From the NCBI GenBank assembly GCA_025350945.1, contig JANXWW010000349.1:1-15280 (forward strand): DNA of 15,280 nucleotides, written 5' to 3'. Shown here piece by piece: positions 1-7,953 of this stretch. Position 1 is the stretch's first letter; every line of letters starts with the position of its first letter. A model generated the notes under the pieces. That model made no database searches. It was not told where the DNA came from and saw only the letters and a list, made by a program, of their open reading frames with translations. This stretch comes from Burkholderiales bacterium. GTDB taxonomy: Bacteria; Pseudomonadota; Gammaproteobacteria; Burkholderiales; Usitatibacteraceae. The translations under genes were made by a program, and so were the position numbers.

Positions 1-1
1 C

Positions 2-832
2 ACACTGGTAAATCGTCTCGTGGGTGAGGAGCGCGTGATTGCGTTTGACGAGCCGGGCACCACGCGCGATTCGATCTATGTTCCGCTGAATTTTCATGGC
101 AAGGATTACACCTTGATTGATACCGCCGGGATTCGTCGCAAGGGCAAAGTATTCGAAGCAGTTGAAAAATTTTCAGTGATTAAAACGTTGCAGGCGATTG
201 AGGATGCGCATGTGGTGGTGCTGCTGCTCGATGCGCGTCAGGAGGTCTCCGATCAGGATGCGCATATTGCCGGGTTTATTCTGGAATCGGGCCGCGCGGT
301 GGTGGTGGGGATCAACAAATGGGACAACCTCGACGATTACACCCGCGAGCGCACCAAATCCGATTTTGATCGCAAGCTGCATTTTCTCGATTTCGCGCGC
401 ATGCATACCGTGTCGGCCAAGGATGGCATGGGCATGGCTCCGCTATTCCAGTCAATTGATGAGGCCTTTGCCGCCGCAATGGCGAAGCTTTCCACGCCCA
501 AACTCACCCGAGCCATGATCGCGGCCACTTCCGCGCATCAACCGCCCATGAATGGTCTGCATCGCCCCAAATTACGCTATGCGCATCAGGGGGGGCACAA
601 TCCGCCCGTCGTGGTGATTCACGGCTCAGGGCTGGATGGCGTGGCCGACAGCTACGTGCGCTATCTGGAAAATTCTTTCCGTACAGCGTTTAAGCTGCGC
701 GGCACGCCGCTGCGCGTGCAGCTCAACAGTGCGCACAATCCGTATGCGGATAAAAAACCGCAGGTGCTCACTGCCAGCCAGGAAAATCAGCGTCGTCGCG
801 GACGTATTCGCATGAAGCGTAAATACGCTTAA
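2..832 (+). CDS. der: GTPase Der (EngA), C-terminal part, cut by the left edge
   Basis: Der is an essential tandem-GTPase that binds the 50S ribosomal subunit and helps its assembly. The reading frame is open from base 2 (T-L-V-N-R-L-V-G-E-E-R), so the P-loop of the second G domain is cut at the edge. A GTG at base 20 is internal and not the start. What remains shows the switch I stretch FDEPGTTRDS, the G3 motif DTAGIRRKG, the G4 motif NKWD and the G5 stretch SAKDG. These are followed by the KH-like C-terminal domain, including HGSGLDGVADSYVRYLENSF and the basic tail GRIRMKRKYA typical of the family. About 277 residues are visible, roughly the last 60 percent of a usual Der. Its place directly before hfq is the standard betaproteobacterial arrangement. 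Identity is certain; only the first G domain is missing. Confidence 0.97.
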   Translation, partial: TLVNRLVGEERVIAFDEPGTTRDSIYVPLNFHGKDYTLIDTAGIRRKGKVFEAVEKFSVIKTLQAIEDAHVVVLLLDARQEVSDQDAHIAGFILESGRAVVVGINKWDNLDDYTRERTKSDFDRKLHFLDFARMHTVSAKDGMGMAPLFQSIDEAFAAAMAKLSTPKLTRAMIAATSAHQPPMNGLHRPKLRYAHQGGHNPPVVVIHGSGLDGVADSYVRYLENSFRTAFKLRGTPLRVQLNSAHNPYADKKPQVLTASQENQRRRGRIRMKRKYA

Positions 833-981
833 AAATACGTTTAAAAAACGCTTGAAATCCCAATATCTACCCTGAAGTCTATTGTTGAAGATGTTATTTC
901 ACTTCCATGACAAGATCGGCAAAATAATTTGTACGTTGGCATTTTTTTCGGAACTCGGTGTCTTTTTTCGTGTCTGTCATG

Positions 982-1011
982 TTGCAAGCGCACAATGCTG
1001 TTAAATTTAAG
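982..1011 (+). promoter_or_regulatory. Possible sigma-70-type promoter of hfq
   Basis: The 274-bp gap between der and hfq is clearly richer in A+T than its neighbours and must hold whatever drives hfq if der does not. The best match I can see is TTGCAA (982-987), an 18-bp spacer and TTTAAG (1006-1011), each hexamer matching the consensus at four of six positions. The start of transcription would fall about 90 bp before the hfq ATG. This is a weak call from inspection only; other AT-rich hexamers nearby could serve instead. Confidence 0.25.
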
Positions 1012-1106
1012 TTAAAGTTAATCCACATTGTTTCATTTTCGTCAGCCATCACTTTTTAATCGCTGACTTTTAATCACAGATACAACTGACGTTGGAGAAT
1101 AAGAAT

Positions 1107-1346
1107 ATGAGTGCAAAAGGGCAACTATTACAAGACCCGTTCCTGAACATTTTGCGCAAGGAACATGTCCCTGTCTCAATTTATTTGGTTAACGGCATCA
1201 AGCTGCAAGGCCAAATCGAATCATTTGATCAATATGTCGTATTGCTCAAAAATACCGTCACGCAAATGGTTTATAAACACGCGATTTCTACCGTCGTGCC
1301 GGCTCGCGCGGTAACGGTTCCTTTCGAAAATCCGAACGAAACTTGA
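1107..1346 (+). CDS. hfq: RNA chaperone Hfq
   Basis: Hfq is the Sm-like hexameric ring protein that pairs small RNAs with mRNAs and affects their stability and translation. The product has 79 residues. Sm1 runs from about residue 8 to 48 (QDPFLN, then VPVSIYLVNGIKLQGQIESF) and Sm2 from 50 to 66, with the proximal RNA-binding YKH motif at 56-58. The rim patch reads RKEH (17-20) where E. coli has RRER. The C-terminal tail is very short, ending about ten residues after the Sm fold. The frame could be opened five codons earlier at a TTG. I chose the ATG at 1107 because GGAG (1094-1097) lies nine bases before it and MSAKGQLLQDPF aligns with the family N-terminus. Position between der and hflX supports the call. 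Confidence 0.98.
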   Translation: MSAKGQLLQDPFLNILRKEHVPVSIYLVNGIKLQGQIESFDQYVVLLKNTVTQMVYKHAISTVVPARAVTVPFENPNET

Positions 1347-1356
1347 AACCAGGGTC

Positions 1357-1439
1357 GTGAGTTAGCGACCGGGTTTGTGAGTCGGCAATCGGGTTTATTG
1401 AATCGGCGGGTTTGAATCAACCGTCGCGTGAGTAGGTTT
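1357..1439 (+). repeat. Degenerate short tandem repeat downstream of hfq
   Basis: Ten bases after the hfq stop codon there are two adjacent 20-bp units, GTGAGTTAGCGACCGGGTTT (1357-1376) and GTGAGTCGGCAATCGGGTTT (1377-1396). They agree at 16 of 20 positions. A shortened third unit ATTGAATCGGCGGGTTT (1397-1413) follows, and after 14 unrelated bases a fragment GTGAGTAGGTTT (1428-1439). The repeat would be in the 3' untranslated part of the hfq message or in the leader of hflX. No function is known to me; it could be slippage debris or a binding site. Confidence 0.6.
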
Positions 1440-1470
1440 ATGCAGCCTTGGGTAGTGTTGCATGTTTTTT
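1440..1470 (+). terminator. Weak terminator-like hairpin between hfq and hflX
   Basis: ATGCAGC (1440-1446) can pair with GTTGCAT (1457-1463), seven pairs including one G-U, around a ten-base loop. One base later comes a run of six T (1465-1470). The stem is short and has only three G-C pairs, so termination would be partial at best. It would fit a separate hfq message with some read-through into hflX. Confidence 0.35.
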
Positions 1471-1584
1471 GCATCTTTCAGGAGCGCACCCTTGCAGTTT
1501 AGAGTCATATTCCTCACCTATGTGCGGACGTTGCATTACCCTGAAACCCATGTGGCATCGCACGATGTTCACCACGCCTAATTC

Positions 1585-2838
1585 ATGAAACCAAATTACG
1601 CGCCATCGGCGCAACCACAAGGCTCGGCTGTTTTAGTCGGCATTGATTTCAGTGAGCCGCTGTTTGAGGCGCAGCTTGATGAAGCCATCGAGTTGATTTC
1701 AAGCGCGGGCGCGAGAGTTGCAAGCACGATTACCGGCAAACGCTATAAGCCGGATGCGGCGACATTTGCCGGCAGCGGTAAGGTGGAAGAAATCGCGGCG
1801 GCGGTTACCGACGCGAATGCGTCTCTGGTGGTGTTTAATCATCAGCTCTCGCCTATCCAGATTCGCAATGTCGAGAAAATTGTTGGCGTGCGCGTAATTG
1901 ACCGCACGGATTTAATCCTCGATATTTTTGCCCAGCGCGCGCGTTCAGCCGAAGGCAAGCTACAGGTTGAATTGGCCCAGATGCAGCATTTGCTGACGCG
2001 CCTTGTACGCGGCTGGACGCATCTGGAGCGCCAGCGCGGGGGTATTGGTGTGCGTGGCGGGCCGGGTGAAAGTCAGCTGGAAATTGATCGTCGTCTGGTC
2101 GGCGATAAAATCAAGCGGCTGAAGGACAAACTCAAAAAACTGGAACGTCAGCATCATACGCAACGTTCCGGTCGTGCTCGCTCGAACACATTTTCAGTTT
2201 CCATTGTGGGCTATACCAATGCGGGCAAATCCACCTTGTTTAATCGACTCACAGGTGCGAGCGCTTATGTGGCCGATCAACTTTTTGCAACCCTCGATAC
2301 AACAACGCGACGCGTATTTGTGGGTGCAGGTATCGTGGCCAATCGTGTTTCGCCAAAAACAAATGTTGCCTTGTCCGATACCGTTGGATTTATCCGTAAC
2401 TTGCCGCATGGTCTGGTGGCGGCTTTCCATGCGACGTTAACTGAAGCGCTCGAAGCCGATGTGTTGCTGCATGTAGTGGATGCATCGAACCCAATGCGTG
2501 ATCAACAAATACTTGAAGTTAACAAGGTATTGGCCGAAATCGGCGCGGCATCGATTCCGCAGATTGTCGTTTACAACAAAATTGATTTGCTTGATGAAGG
2601 TCAGATGAGCGCACCACTTGGCGCGATTGTCCGGGATGTCGATGGTAAAATCATCGAAGTTCGGGCTAGTGCAACATCAGGTGCGGGCCTTGAATTGCTG
2701 CGTGAGGCAATGCGCGAATTTGCCACAGCGGATATTGAAGATATAAAAAGTGAGTACGAAAATAAGTGGTATCAAAACGACGAGAACGAAATTTTATTAG
2801 ACCAAGCGCTGGAAGATGCGCATCTTGAGGTTCACTAA
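1585..2838 (+). CDS. hflX: Ribosome-associated GTPase HflX
   Basis: HflX is a translational GTPase-like protein that binds the 50S subunit and, in E. coli, splits stalled ribosomes after heat stress. Of 417 residues, 15-200 form the HflX domain, including VIDRTDLILDIFAQRA and the glycine-rich stretch GGIGVRGGPGESQLE. The coiled-coil helices (about 165-200) come just before the G domain. G-domain motifs are GYTNAGKS (209-216), DTVGF (265-269) and NKID (331-334). The last 35 residues are acidic and unlike the E. coli C-terminal domain. The ATG at 1585 has no clear Shine-Dalgarno sequence, but family alignment begins around residue 14 (SAVLVGIDF), so this start is acceptable. The hflK frame starts within or just after the hflX stop, which indicates translational coupling in an hflX-hflK-hflC unit. 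Confidence 0.96.
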   Translation: MKPNYAPSAQPQGSAVLVGIDFSEPLFEAQLDEAIELISSAGARVASTITGKRYKPDAATFAGSGKVEEIAAAVTDANASLVVFNHQLSPIQIRNVEKIVGVRVIDRTDLILDIFAQRARSAEGKLQVELAQMQHLLTRLVRGWTHLERQRGGIGVRGGPGESQLEIDRRLVGDKIKRLKDKLKKLERQHHTQRSGRARSNTFSVSIVGYTNAGKSTLFNRLTGASAYVADQLFATLDTTTRRVFVGAGIVANRVSPKTNVALSDTVGFIRNLPHGLVAAFHATLTEALEADVLLHVVDASNPMRDQQILEVNKVLAEIGAASIPQIVVYNKIDLLDEGQMSAPLGAIVRDVDGKIIEVRASATSGAGLELLREAMREFATADIEDIKSEYENKWYQNDENEILLDQALEDAHLEVH

Positions 2839-2842
2839 ATTT

Positions 2843-4189
2843 ATGTCATCACACGCACCATCACGCTCCCCCGTTTCATTTATGCTTGCGGCAATGGTTT
2901 ATCCCGCAGTCTGGTTGAATTACCAGCTCAGGAATAAATTTCAGCGCGACACCACCACAGAAATGTCGATGAATGATCCGCAGTGGGGAAAGCGCCCCAA
3001 CAAAAACGAAAACGGCCCGCCTGATTTCGATGAAATCGTGCGCAAATTCAATCAAAAGCTGAATGGTTTATTTGGTAAAAAAAGCCCCGCTACCGGCGGT
3101 GGAGACAATGGGGGTAACCAGTTCGGTGGCCCCAGCAAAGCAATCATGGGCGGTGGCTTTTTGTTTGCGATTGGTTTAGCGATTGCGGTCTGGCTCGCGA
3201 GTGGTTTTTACATTGTCGAGACGGGACGTAAAGGCGTTGAGCTTCGTCTGGGAAAATACAAACAGACGACCGGCGCGGGCTTGAACTGGCGATTGCCTTA
3301 TCCCGTCGAGAGCCATGAGATTGTCAACATCGATAACGTTGAAGTGATTGAAATCGGGCATCGTGGCAATCAAAAAACAAAAGTGCCTGAAGAAGCGCAA
3401 ATGCTGACCGAAGATCAAAACATTGTTGATGTTCAATTCGCCGTTCAGTACACGCTCAGGAGTCCGGAAGATTTTTTGTTCAACAACAAAGATCCGAAAG
3501 AGGCGGTCAAACAAGTTGCTGAAACAGCGATGCGCGAAATCGTCGGCAAAAGCAAGATGGATTTTGTGTTGTATGAAGGCCGCGCTGATATTGGTGCGCG
3601 GGCCAAAATATTGATGCAGTCATTGCTAGACCGATACAAAACCGGTATCCAGATTTCGACCGTGACGATGCAGAACGCGCAGCCACCACAGCCTGTGCAG
3701 GCAAGTTTTGATGACGCCGTTCGAGCCAAACAAATTCGTGAGCAATTGAAAAACGAAGGCGAAGCCTATGCCAACGATATTTTGCCGAAGGCGCGTGGTT
3801 CTGCGGCACGTTTACTGGAAGAAGCGGAAGGCTACAAGCAAACCGTGATGGCTAATGCGCAGGGTGATGCGTCGCGGTTTTCGCAGATTCTGACGGAGTA
3901 CGAGAAGGCACCCGGTGTTACGCGCGAGCGGATATATCTGGACGTGATGCAGCAAATCATGCAGAACACCAGCAAGGTATTGGTGGATCAAAAAGGCGGG
4001 CAAAATTTACTGTATTTGCCGCTCGACAAGATTATGCAAATGCAGTCGCAATCCACGCCTTATGACGGATCATCAGCGGAGAGTGCGGTTGCGCGCGCTG
4101 CCGCCAGCGCACCGCAGCCTGTGCAAACTGCGCCTGCACCCGCAGCAGATGCGCGCACACGTGATCCTAGAGCGCGCGAGAATCGCTAA
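2843..4189 (+). CDS. hflK: FtsH modulator HflK (SPFH/band-7 membrane protein)
   Basis: HflK and HflC form the large cage-like inner-membrane complex around the FtsH protease and modulate which membrane proteins it degrades. With the start used here the product has 448 residues. They comprise a Gly/Asn-rich cytoplasmic N-terminus with the conserved NDPQWGKR (44-51), one transmembrane helix at about 101-121, and the SPFH domain from about 122. A helical stretch with KARGSAARLLEEAEGYK (316-332) and an Ala/Pro-rich tail ending RDPRARENR follow. The start is uncertain. An ATG at 2816 overlaps hflX, with GGAAG directly against it and no spacing. The ATG at 2843 has GAGG 13 bases upstream and sits 4 bp after the hflX stop. 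The ATG at 2963 gives the usual family N-terminus MSMNDPQWGK but has no visible ribosome-binding site. Confidence 0.95.
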   Translation: MSSHAPSRSPVSFMLAAMVYPAVWLNYQLRNKFQRDTTTEMSMNDPQWGKRPNKNENGPPDFDEIVRKFNQKLNGLFGKKSPATGGGDNGGNQFGGPSKAIMGGGFLFAIGLAIAVWLASGFYIVETGRKGVELRLGKYKQTTGAGLNWRLPYPVESHEIVNIDNVEVIEIGHRGNQKTKVPEEAQMLTEDQNIVDVQFAVQYTLRSPEDFLFNNKDPKEAVKQVAETAMREIVGKSKMDFVLYEGRADIGARAKILMQSLLDRYKTGIQISTVTMQNAQPPQPVQASFDDAVRAKQIREQLKNEGEAYANDILPKARGSAARLLEEAEGYKQTVMANAQGDASRFSQILTEYEKAPGVTRERIYLDVMQQIMQNTSKVLVDQKGGQNLLYLPLDKIMQMQSQSTPYDGSSAESAVARAAASAPQPVQTAPAPAADARTRDPRARENR

Positions 4190-4273
4190 GCCTTTGCTGA
4201 CTCATTTTGCATCCACAACACATCAAAGCGCACTAATTCGAACTAACACGCACGAAAGAATTCGGAAAATATT

Positions 4274-5152
4274 ATGCAAAAAAATCTTCCTTTTATCGGC
4301 ATTGTTATATTGCTGTTGCTGATTACGCTGGTAATGTCGGCGTATACCGTTGACCAGCGCCAGGCAGCGATCAAATTCAGGCTTGGCGAGGTCAGGGCGA
4401 TCCAAAAAGAGCCCGGGCTTTATTTCAAATTGCCGATGATTGAAAATATTCGCGTCTACGACACGCGTATTCAAACTCTCGATACCAAAGATCCTGAGCG
4501 CATTCAGACCAAGGAAAAAAATAACGTTTTAGTTGATTCTTTTGTTAAATATCGAATCGTCGATTTTCAACAATTTTTTGTTTCCACCGGCGGCGACATC
4601 GCACGCGCAGAATTGCGACTGTCGCAAAGCGTGAACGACGATCTTCGTGCGGAATTTGGTCAGCGCTCGTTGGCCGAAGTGATTTCGGGCGAGCGCGACA
4701 AGTTCATGGCCAACCTGCGCGTAAAAACGGATAAAGATGCGCGCAGTATTGGCGTTGAAGTGCTTGATGTGCGTTTGAAACGCGTGGATTTGGTGCCTGA
4801 AATCAGCGCCGACGTTTATCGCCGCATGGATTCAGAGCGCAAGCGCGTCGCCAATGAATTGCGTTCTACAGGTTCTGGCGAAGCTGAAAAAATTCGCGCT
4901 GAAGCCGAGCGCGAGCGCGGTGTTTTGTTGGCCAAGGCTTATCGCGATGCGCAAAAAGTCAAAGGCGAGGGCGATGCCGAGGCCTCAAAAATATACGCGC
5001 AGGCATTCACCAAAAATCCAGAGTTCTATGCGTTTTATCGCAGTATGGAAGCGTATCAAAAGAGCTTTAAAAACCGCAGCGACGTGATGGTGCTTGATCC
5101 TAGTTCAGAGTTTTTCAAATACCTGAAGAGCCCAGGCAAAGTTGGCAAATAA
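4274..5152 (+). CDS. hflC: FtsH modulator HflC (SPFH/band-7 membrane protein)
   Basis: HflC is the partner of HflK in the complex that surrounds FtsH in the inner membrane. The 292-residue product is of normal family length. An uncleaved signal-anchor helix at about 6-23 (FIGIVILLLLITLVMSAY) is followed by the SPFH domain, with TVDQRQAAIKFRLGEV at 25-40. Next comes a long charged helix region containing RSTGSGEAEKIRAEAERER, a hallmark of HflC, and a short basic tail. The ATG at 4274 is preceded by GGAAA at a workable distance. The 84-bp gap after hflK shows nothing notable and the two genes are almost surely co-transcribed. I see no missing conserved part. Confidence 0.97.
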   Translation: MQKNLPFIGIVILLLLITLVMSAYTVDQRQAAIKFRLGEVRAIQKEPGLYFKLPMIENIRVYDTRIQTLDTKDPERIQTKEKNNVLVDSFVKYRIVDFQQFFVSTGGDIARAELRLSQSVNDDLRAEFGQRSLAEVISGERDKFMANLRVKTDKDARSIGVEVLDVRLKRVDLVPEISADVYRRMDSERKRVANELRSTGSGEAEKIRAEAERERGVLLAKAYRDAQKVKGEGDAEASKIYAQAFTKNPEFYAFYRSMEAYQKSFKNRSDVMVLDPSSEFFKYLKSPGKVGK

Positions 5153-5242
5153 AGGGGATGTTCAAATCACCGGTATTTGATCCGGGCTCGACTTAACAAA
5201 ATATCGTCTACTTTTAACAAATCGTTCGCGTATAGTTTGATT

Positions 5243-5274
5243 ACGGCGTGTCCCAAACAGGGCGCGCCGTTTTT
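5243..5274 (+). terminator. Intrinsic terminator after hflC
   Basis: ACGGCG (5243-5248) pairs with CGCCGT (5265-5270). A second short CCC/GGG helix stacks inside, separated by a small internal loop, with AAACA at the tip. TTTTT (5270-5274) follows at once. This is a well-formed Rho-independent terminator for plus-strand transcription, 90 bp after the hflC stop. It separates the hfl genes from hisZ-purA. A TATAGT hexamer just before it (5231-5236) has no good -35 partner. Confidence 0.75.
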
Positions 5275-5361
5275 ACGTGCGGTTTGCTGGAATGTTGAAG
5301 CCCATCGCCGCGCCAATTTTTCTTAACGCTGCCTTTCCACACCCCAAGCATCGCAAAAACT

Positions 5362-6531
5362 ATGAGAACCTGGGCCTTACCCGAACACATCGAAGACGTC
5401 CTCCCGTTTGATGCACAAAAGCTGGAGCGCGCGCGCCGTATAGCGCTCGATCTTTTTACCAGTCACGGTTATGAACTGGTGATACCACCGCTGCTGGAAT
5501 ATGTGGATTCACTGCTTTCGGGCAGCGGCCACGATATGGATTTGGCCACGTTTAAACTAATCGATCAGCTATCCGGCCGCACCATGGGCATACGCGCTGA
5601 TACCACGCCGCAAGTCGCGCGCATTGATGCGCATGTGCTGAATCGCCAGGGTGTTTCGAGGCTTTGTTATGCCGGTAGTGTGTTGCATACATTGCCTTCG
5701 GGCTTAGGTAAAAGCCGTCAACCGTTTCAGGTCGGTGCCGAGCTTTATGGTCACGCGGGGCTGGACGCGGATATCGAAATCCAACAGTTGATGATCGATG
5801 TTCTCAAGGCGATTGGTGTGAAGGCCGCACAACTCGATATCGGCCATCCCGCGATTTTTCGCTCACTCGTTGATCTGGCCGGTGTTGATGTTGAGACCGC
5901 AGAGGCGATGTTTGTCGCGACCGAAGCGAAAGATATTCCCGCATTGTCTCAACTTGCAGAAAGTGCGGGTGCAGCGAAAACCGCGCTGCTGGCCTTACCT
6001 ACTTTATATGGGGGCGAAGAAATATTGGCGCGGGCTGCGAAGGTATTACCGACTGACGCGCGCATCACCGAAGCACTCGCACAATTAACAGCAATCCACA
6101 CACAATTTAGTGCGCAGGGCATTGTGGTCAGCATTGATCTGGGCGAGTTGGGGGGATTCAATTATGAAAGCGGGGTGGTGTTCGCTGCATTTGCCAATGG
6201 CGCATCAGATGCGGTGGCGCGTGGTGGGCGATACGACGAAGTCGGCAAAGCGTTTGGCCGCGCACGTGCCGCGACCGGCTTCAGCCTCGATTTGAAGGCG
6301 TTGCTACCGCTGATTTCAACAGCGGAAACACCAGAAACACGAAGGGCGATTCTCGCGCCCGCGGCTGTTGACTTGCGTGCTAAAAATGAAATGACGAAAT
6401 TACGTGCCGCCGGTGAAATCGTCATCGCACGCTTGCGCGGTCACGATGCGCACACGCATGAGCTTGGCTGTGACCGCGAACTGGTTTTAAAAGACGGTGA
6501 GTACATCGTCGTTCCATTGCATAACTTATAG
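5362..6531 (+). CDS. hisZ: ATP phosphoribosyltransferase regulatory subunit HisZ
   Basis: HisZ is a paralogue of histidyl-tRNA synthetase that has lost aminoacylation. It joins the short form of HisG to make the octameric enzyme for the first step of histidine synthesis and carries its feedback control. The 389 residues show the class II synthetase core: WALPEHIEDVLPFDA near the start, RADTTPQVAR (78-87), the motif-2-like QPFQVGAELYG (120-130) and ARGGRYDEVGKAFG (286-299). The anticodon-binding domain of true HisRS is absent, since the protein ends at about the core length, so hisS is rejected. The ATG at 5362 fits the family N-terminus, although its Shine-Dalgarno sequence is poor. It is followed after 9 bp by purA. 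The catalytic hisG is not in the window and should be a short-form HisG elsewhere. Confidence 0.95.
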   Translation: MRTWALPEHIEDVLPFDAQKLERARRIALDLFTSHGYELVIPPLLEYVDSLLSGSGHDMDLATFKLIDQLSGRTMGIRADTTPQVARIDAHVLNRQGVSRLCYAGSVLHTLPSGLGKSRQPFQVGAELYGHAGLDADIEIQQLMIDVLKAIGVKAAQLDIGHPAIFRSLVDLAGVDVETAEAMFVATEAKDIPALSQLAESAGAAKTALLALPTLYGGEEILARAAKVLPTDARITEALAQLTAIHTQFSAQGIVVSIDLGELGGFNYESGVVFAAFANGASDAVARGGRYDEVGKAFGRARAATGFSLDLKALLPLISTAETPETRRAILAPAAVDLRAKNEMTKLRAAGEIVIARLRGHDAHTHELGCDRELVLKDGEYIVVPLHNL

Positions 6532-6540
6532 GAAATTGAA

Positions 6541-7833
6541 ATGGCAAAGAACGTTGTAGTGATCGGGACGCAATGGGGCGATGAAGGCAAGGGCAAGATC
6601 GTCGATTGGCTCACCAACGAAGTCGCGGGTGTGGTGCGTTTTCAGGGTGGCCACAACGCCGGACACACGCTGGTGGTGAATGGCAAAAAAACAATACTGC
6701 GTCTGCTGCCGTCAGGCATGTTGCATCCGCATGTGACCTGCTATATCGGCAACGGTGTGGTGTTGTCCCCTGCTGCGTTGCTGCAAGAAATTGATGAGCT
6801 AACCGCCGCAGGTTTGGATGTCGTTAATCGTTTGCGCATCAGTCAGGCATGCCCGCTGATATTGCCGTATCACGTCGCCGTCGATCAGGCGCGCGAAGCG
6901 AAGATGGGCGTTGCAAAAATCGGCACCACCGGGCGCGGCATCGGGCCTGCGTATGAAGACAAAGTGGCACGCCGCGCGATTCGCCTTAACGACCTGTTAT
7001 TCCCGGAACGTTTCCGCGAAAAATTGGTTGAAGTGCTCGATTATCATAACTTCGTGTTGACCAAATATTTAAACGCGCCCGCGATCAGTTTTGAATCTGT
7101 TTTTGAACCAACGCTGGTGATGACAGAACGCTTGAAACCCATGATTGCAGACGTCTCAGCCGAGCTGCACAAGCTGATGGCGGCCGGGAAACAATTGCTA
7201 TTTGAAGGTGCACAAGCGGCGCTGCTCGACGTGGATCACGGCACCTATCCGTATGTCACCTCGTCGAATTGCCTGGCCGGACAAGCCTCTGCCGGTGCAG
7301 GCGTGGGGCCGCAAGCATTGCACTATGTGCTTGGTATTACCAAAGCCTACGCCACCCGCGTGGGCTCTGGCCCGTTTCCGACCGAGCTGGAAAATGATAT
7401 CGGCGAGCAGTTGCGCAAACGCGGCAATGAATACGGCTCGGTCACGGGACGTCCACGGCGTTGTGGCTGGTTTGATGCGGCTGCGTTGAAACGTGCAGCA
7501 CAAATCAACGGCCTTACAGGGCTATGCATCACCAAACTGGATGTGTTGGATGGATTGAAAACGCTGCGTATTTGCACCGGCTACAAAATCGGTGGCGAGG
7601 TCGTGGATATCCTGCCCTACGGTGCCGAGAACATTACGCTGTGTGAGCCGATCTACGAAGACCACCCAGGCTGGTCAGAGAGCACCGTAGGCGTCAAAAA
7701 ATGGGAGGACCTTCCTCTAGCAGCCCAAACCTATTTGCGACGCTTTGAAACGCTTGTAGGCGCACCGATTGCGCTGGTATCCACCGGGCCGGATCGTGAA
7801 GAGACGATTGTGTTGCAGCGGCCGTTTGATTAG
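6541..7833 (+). CDS. purA: Adenylosuccinate synthetase PurA
   Basis: PurA makes adenylosuccinate from IMP, aspartate and GTP, the committed step from IMP towards AMP, in the cytoplasm. The 430 residues match the usual length and carry every family motif. These are QWGDEGKGK (11-19) with the catalytic Asp, GGHNAGHT (36-43) with the catalytic His, IGTTGRGIGPAYEDK (127-141), VTGRPRRCGW (301-310) on the substrate loop, TKLDVLDG (331-338) for guanine recognition, and STGPDREE near the end. AGGA overlapping the hisZ stop codon (6530-6533) is a well-placed ribosome-binding site, so translation is probably coupled to hisZ. This pairing is standard in betaproteobacteria. Nothing is unusual. Confidence 0.98.
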   Translation: MAKNVVVIGTQWGDEGKGKIVDWLTNEVAGVVRFQGGHNAGHTLVVNGKKTILRLLPSGMLHPHVTCYIGNGVVLSPAALLQEIDELTAAGLDVVNRLRISQACPLILPYHVAVDQAREAKMGVAKIGTTGRGIGPAYEDKVARRAIRLNDLLFPERFREKLVEVLDYHNFVLTKYLNAPAISFESVFEPTLVMTERLKPMIADVSAELHKLMAAGKQLLFEGAQAALLDVDHGTYPYVTSSNCLAGQASAGAGVGPQALHYVLGITKAYATRVGSGPFPTELENDIGEQLRKRGNEYGSVTGRPRRCGWFDAAALKRAAQINGLTGLCITKLDVLDGLKTLRICTGYKIGGEVVDILPYGAENITLCEPIYEDHPGWSESTVGVKKWEDLPLAAQTYLRRFETLVGAPIALVSTGPDREETIVLQRPFD

Positions 7834-7953
7834 TGATGTCGTCTAATGAATCGGTAGCAGGAAGCTAAGTTCGCGTCTCGCCTTGCGCTTTTCAAAGTAA
7901 AGGGGCCAAGTCTATGAAGTCGCCAAGGCACATTAGAAAACCCAATATCCACG

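Noticed and set aside
815..830. Perfect inverted repeat AAGCGTAAATACGCTT over the der stop codon, as a terminator of der
   Set aside because: The following bases are A-rich, not T-rich, on the plus strand, so it does not form an intrinsic terminator in the direction of der. The stem is also mostly inside the coding sequence and part of a run of similar AAGCG/CGCTT words.
20..832. Complete GTPase gene starting at the GTG at base 20
   Set aside because: Residues T-L-V-N-R-L before the GTG continue the Der second G domain, and a Walker A motif is required directly upstream, so the gene is cut by the window edge.
936..950. TTGGCA followed by a T-run, resembling half of a sigma-54 promoter upstream of hfq
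   Set aside because: The second element (TGC at the required distance) is absent, and no enhancer-type context is visible.
5231..5236. TATAGT hexamer before the hflC terminator as a -10 box
   Set aside because: No acceptable -35 element lies 16-18 bases upstream, and transcription would start at the terminator stem itself.
5362..6531. Histidyl-tRNA synthetase (hisS) as identity of this gene
   Set aside because: The protein ends without an anticodon-binding domain, has the HisZ-type N-terminus, and precedes purA as hisZ does in betaproteobacteria.
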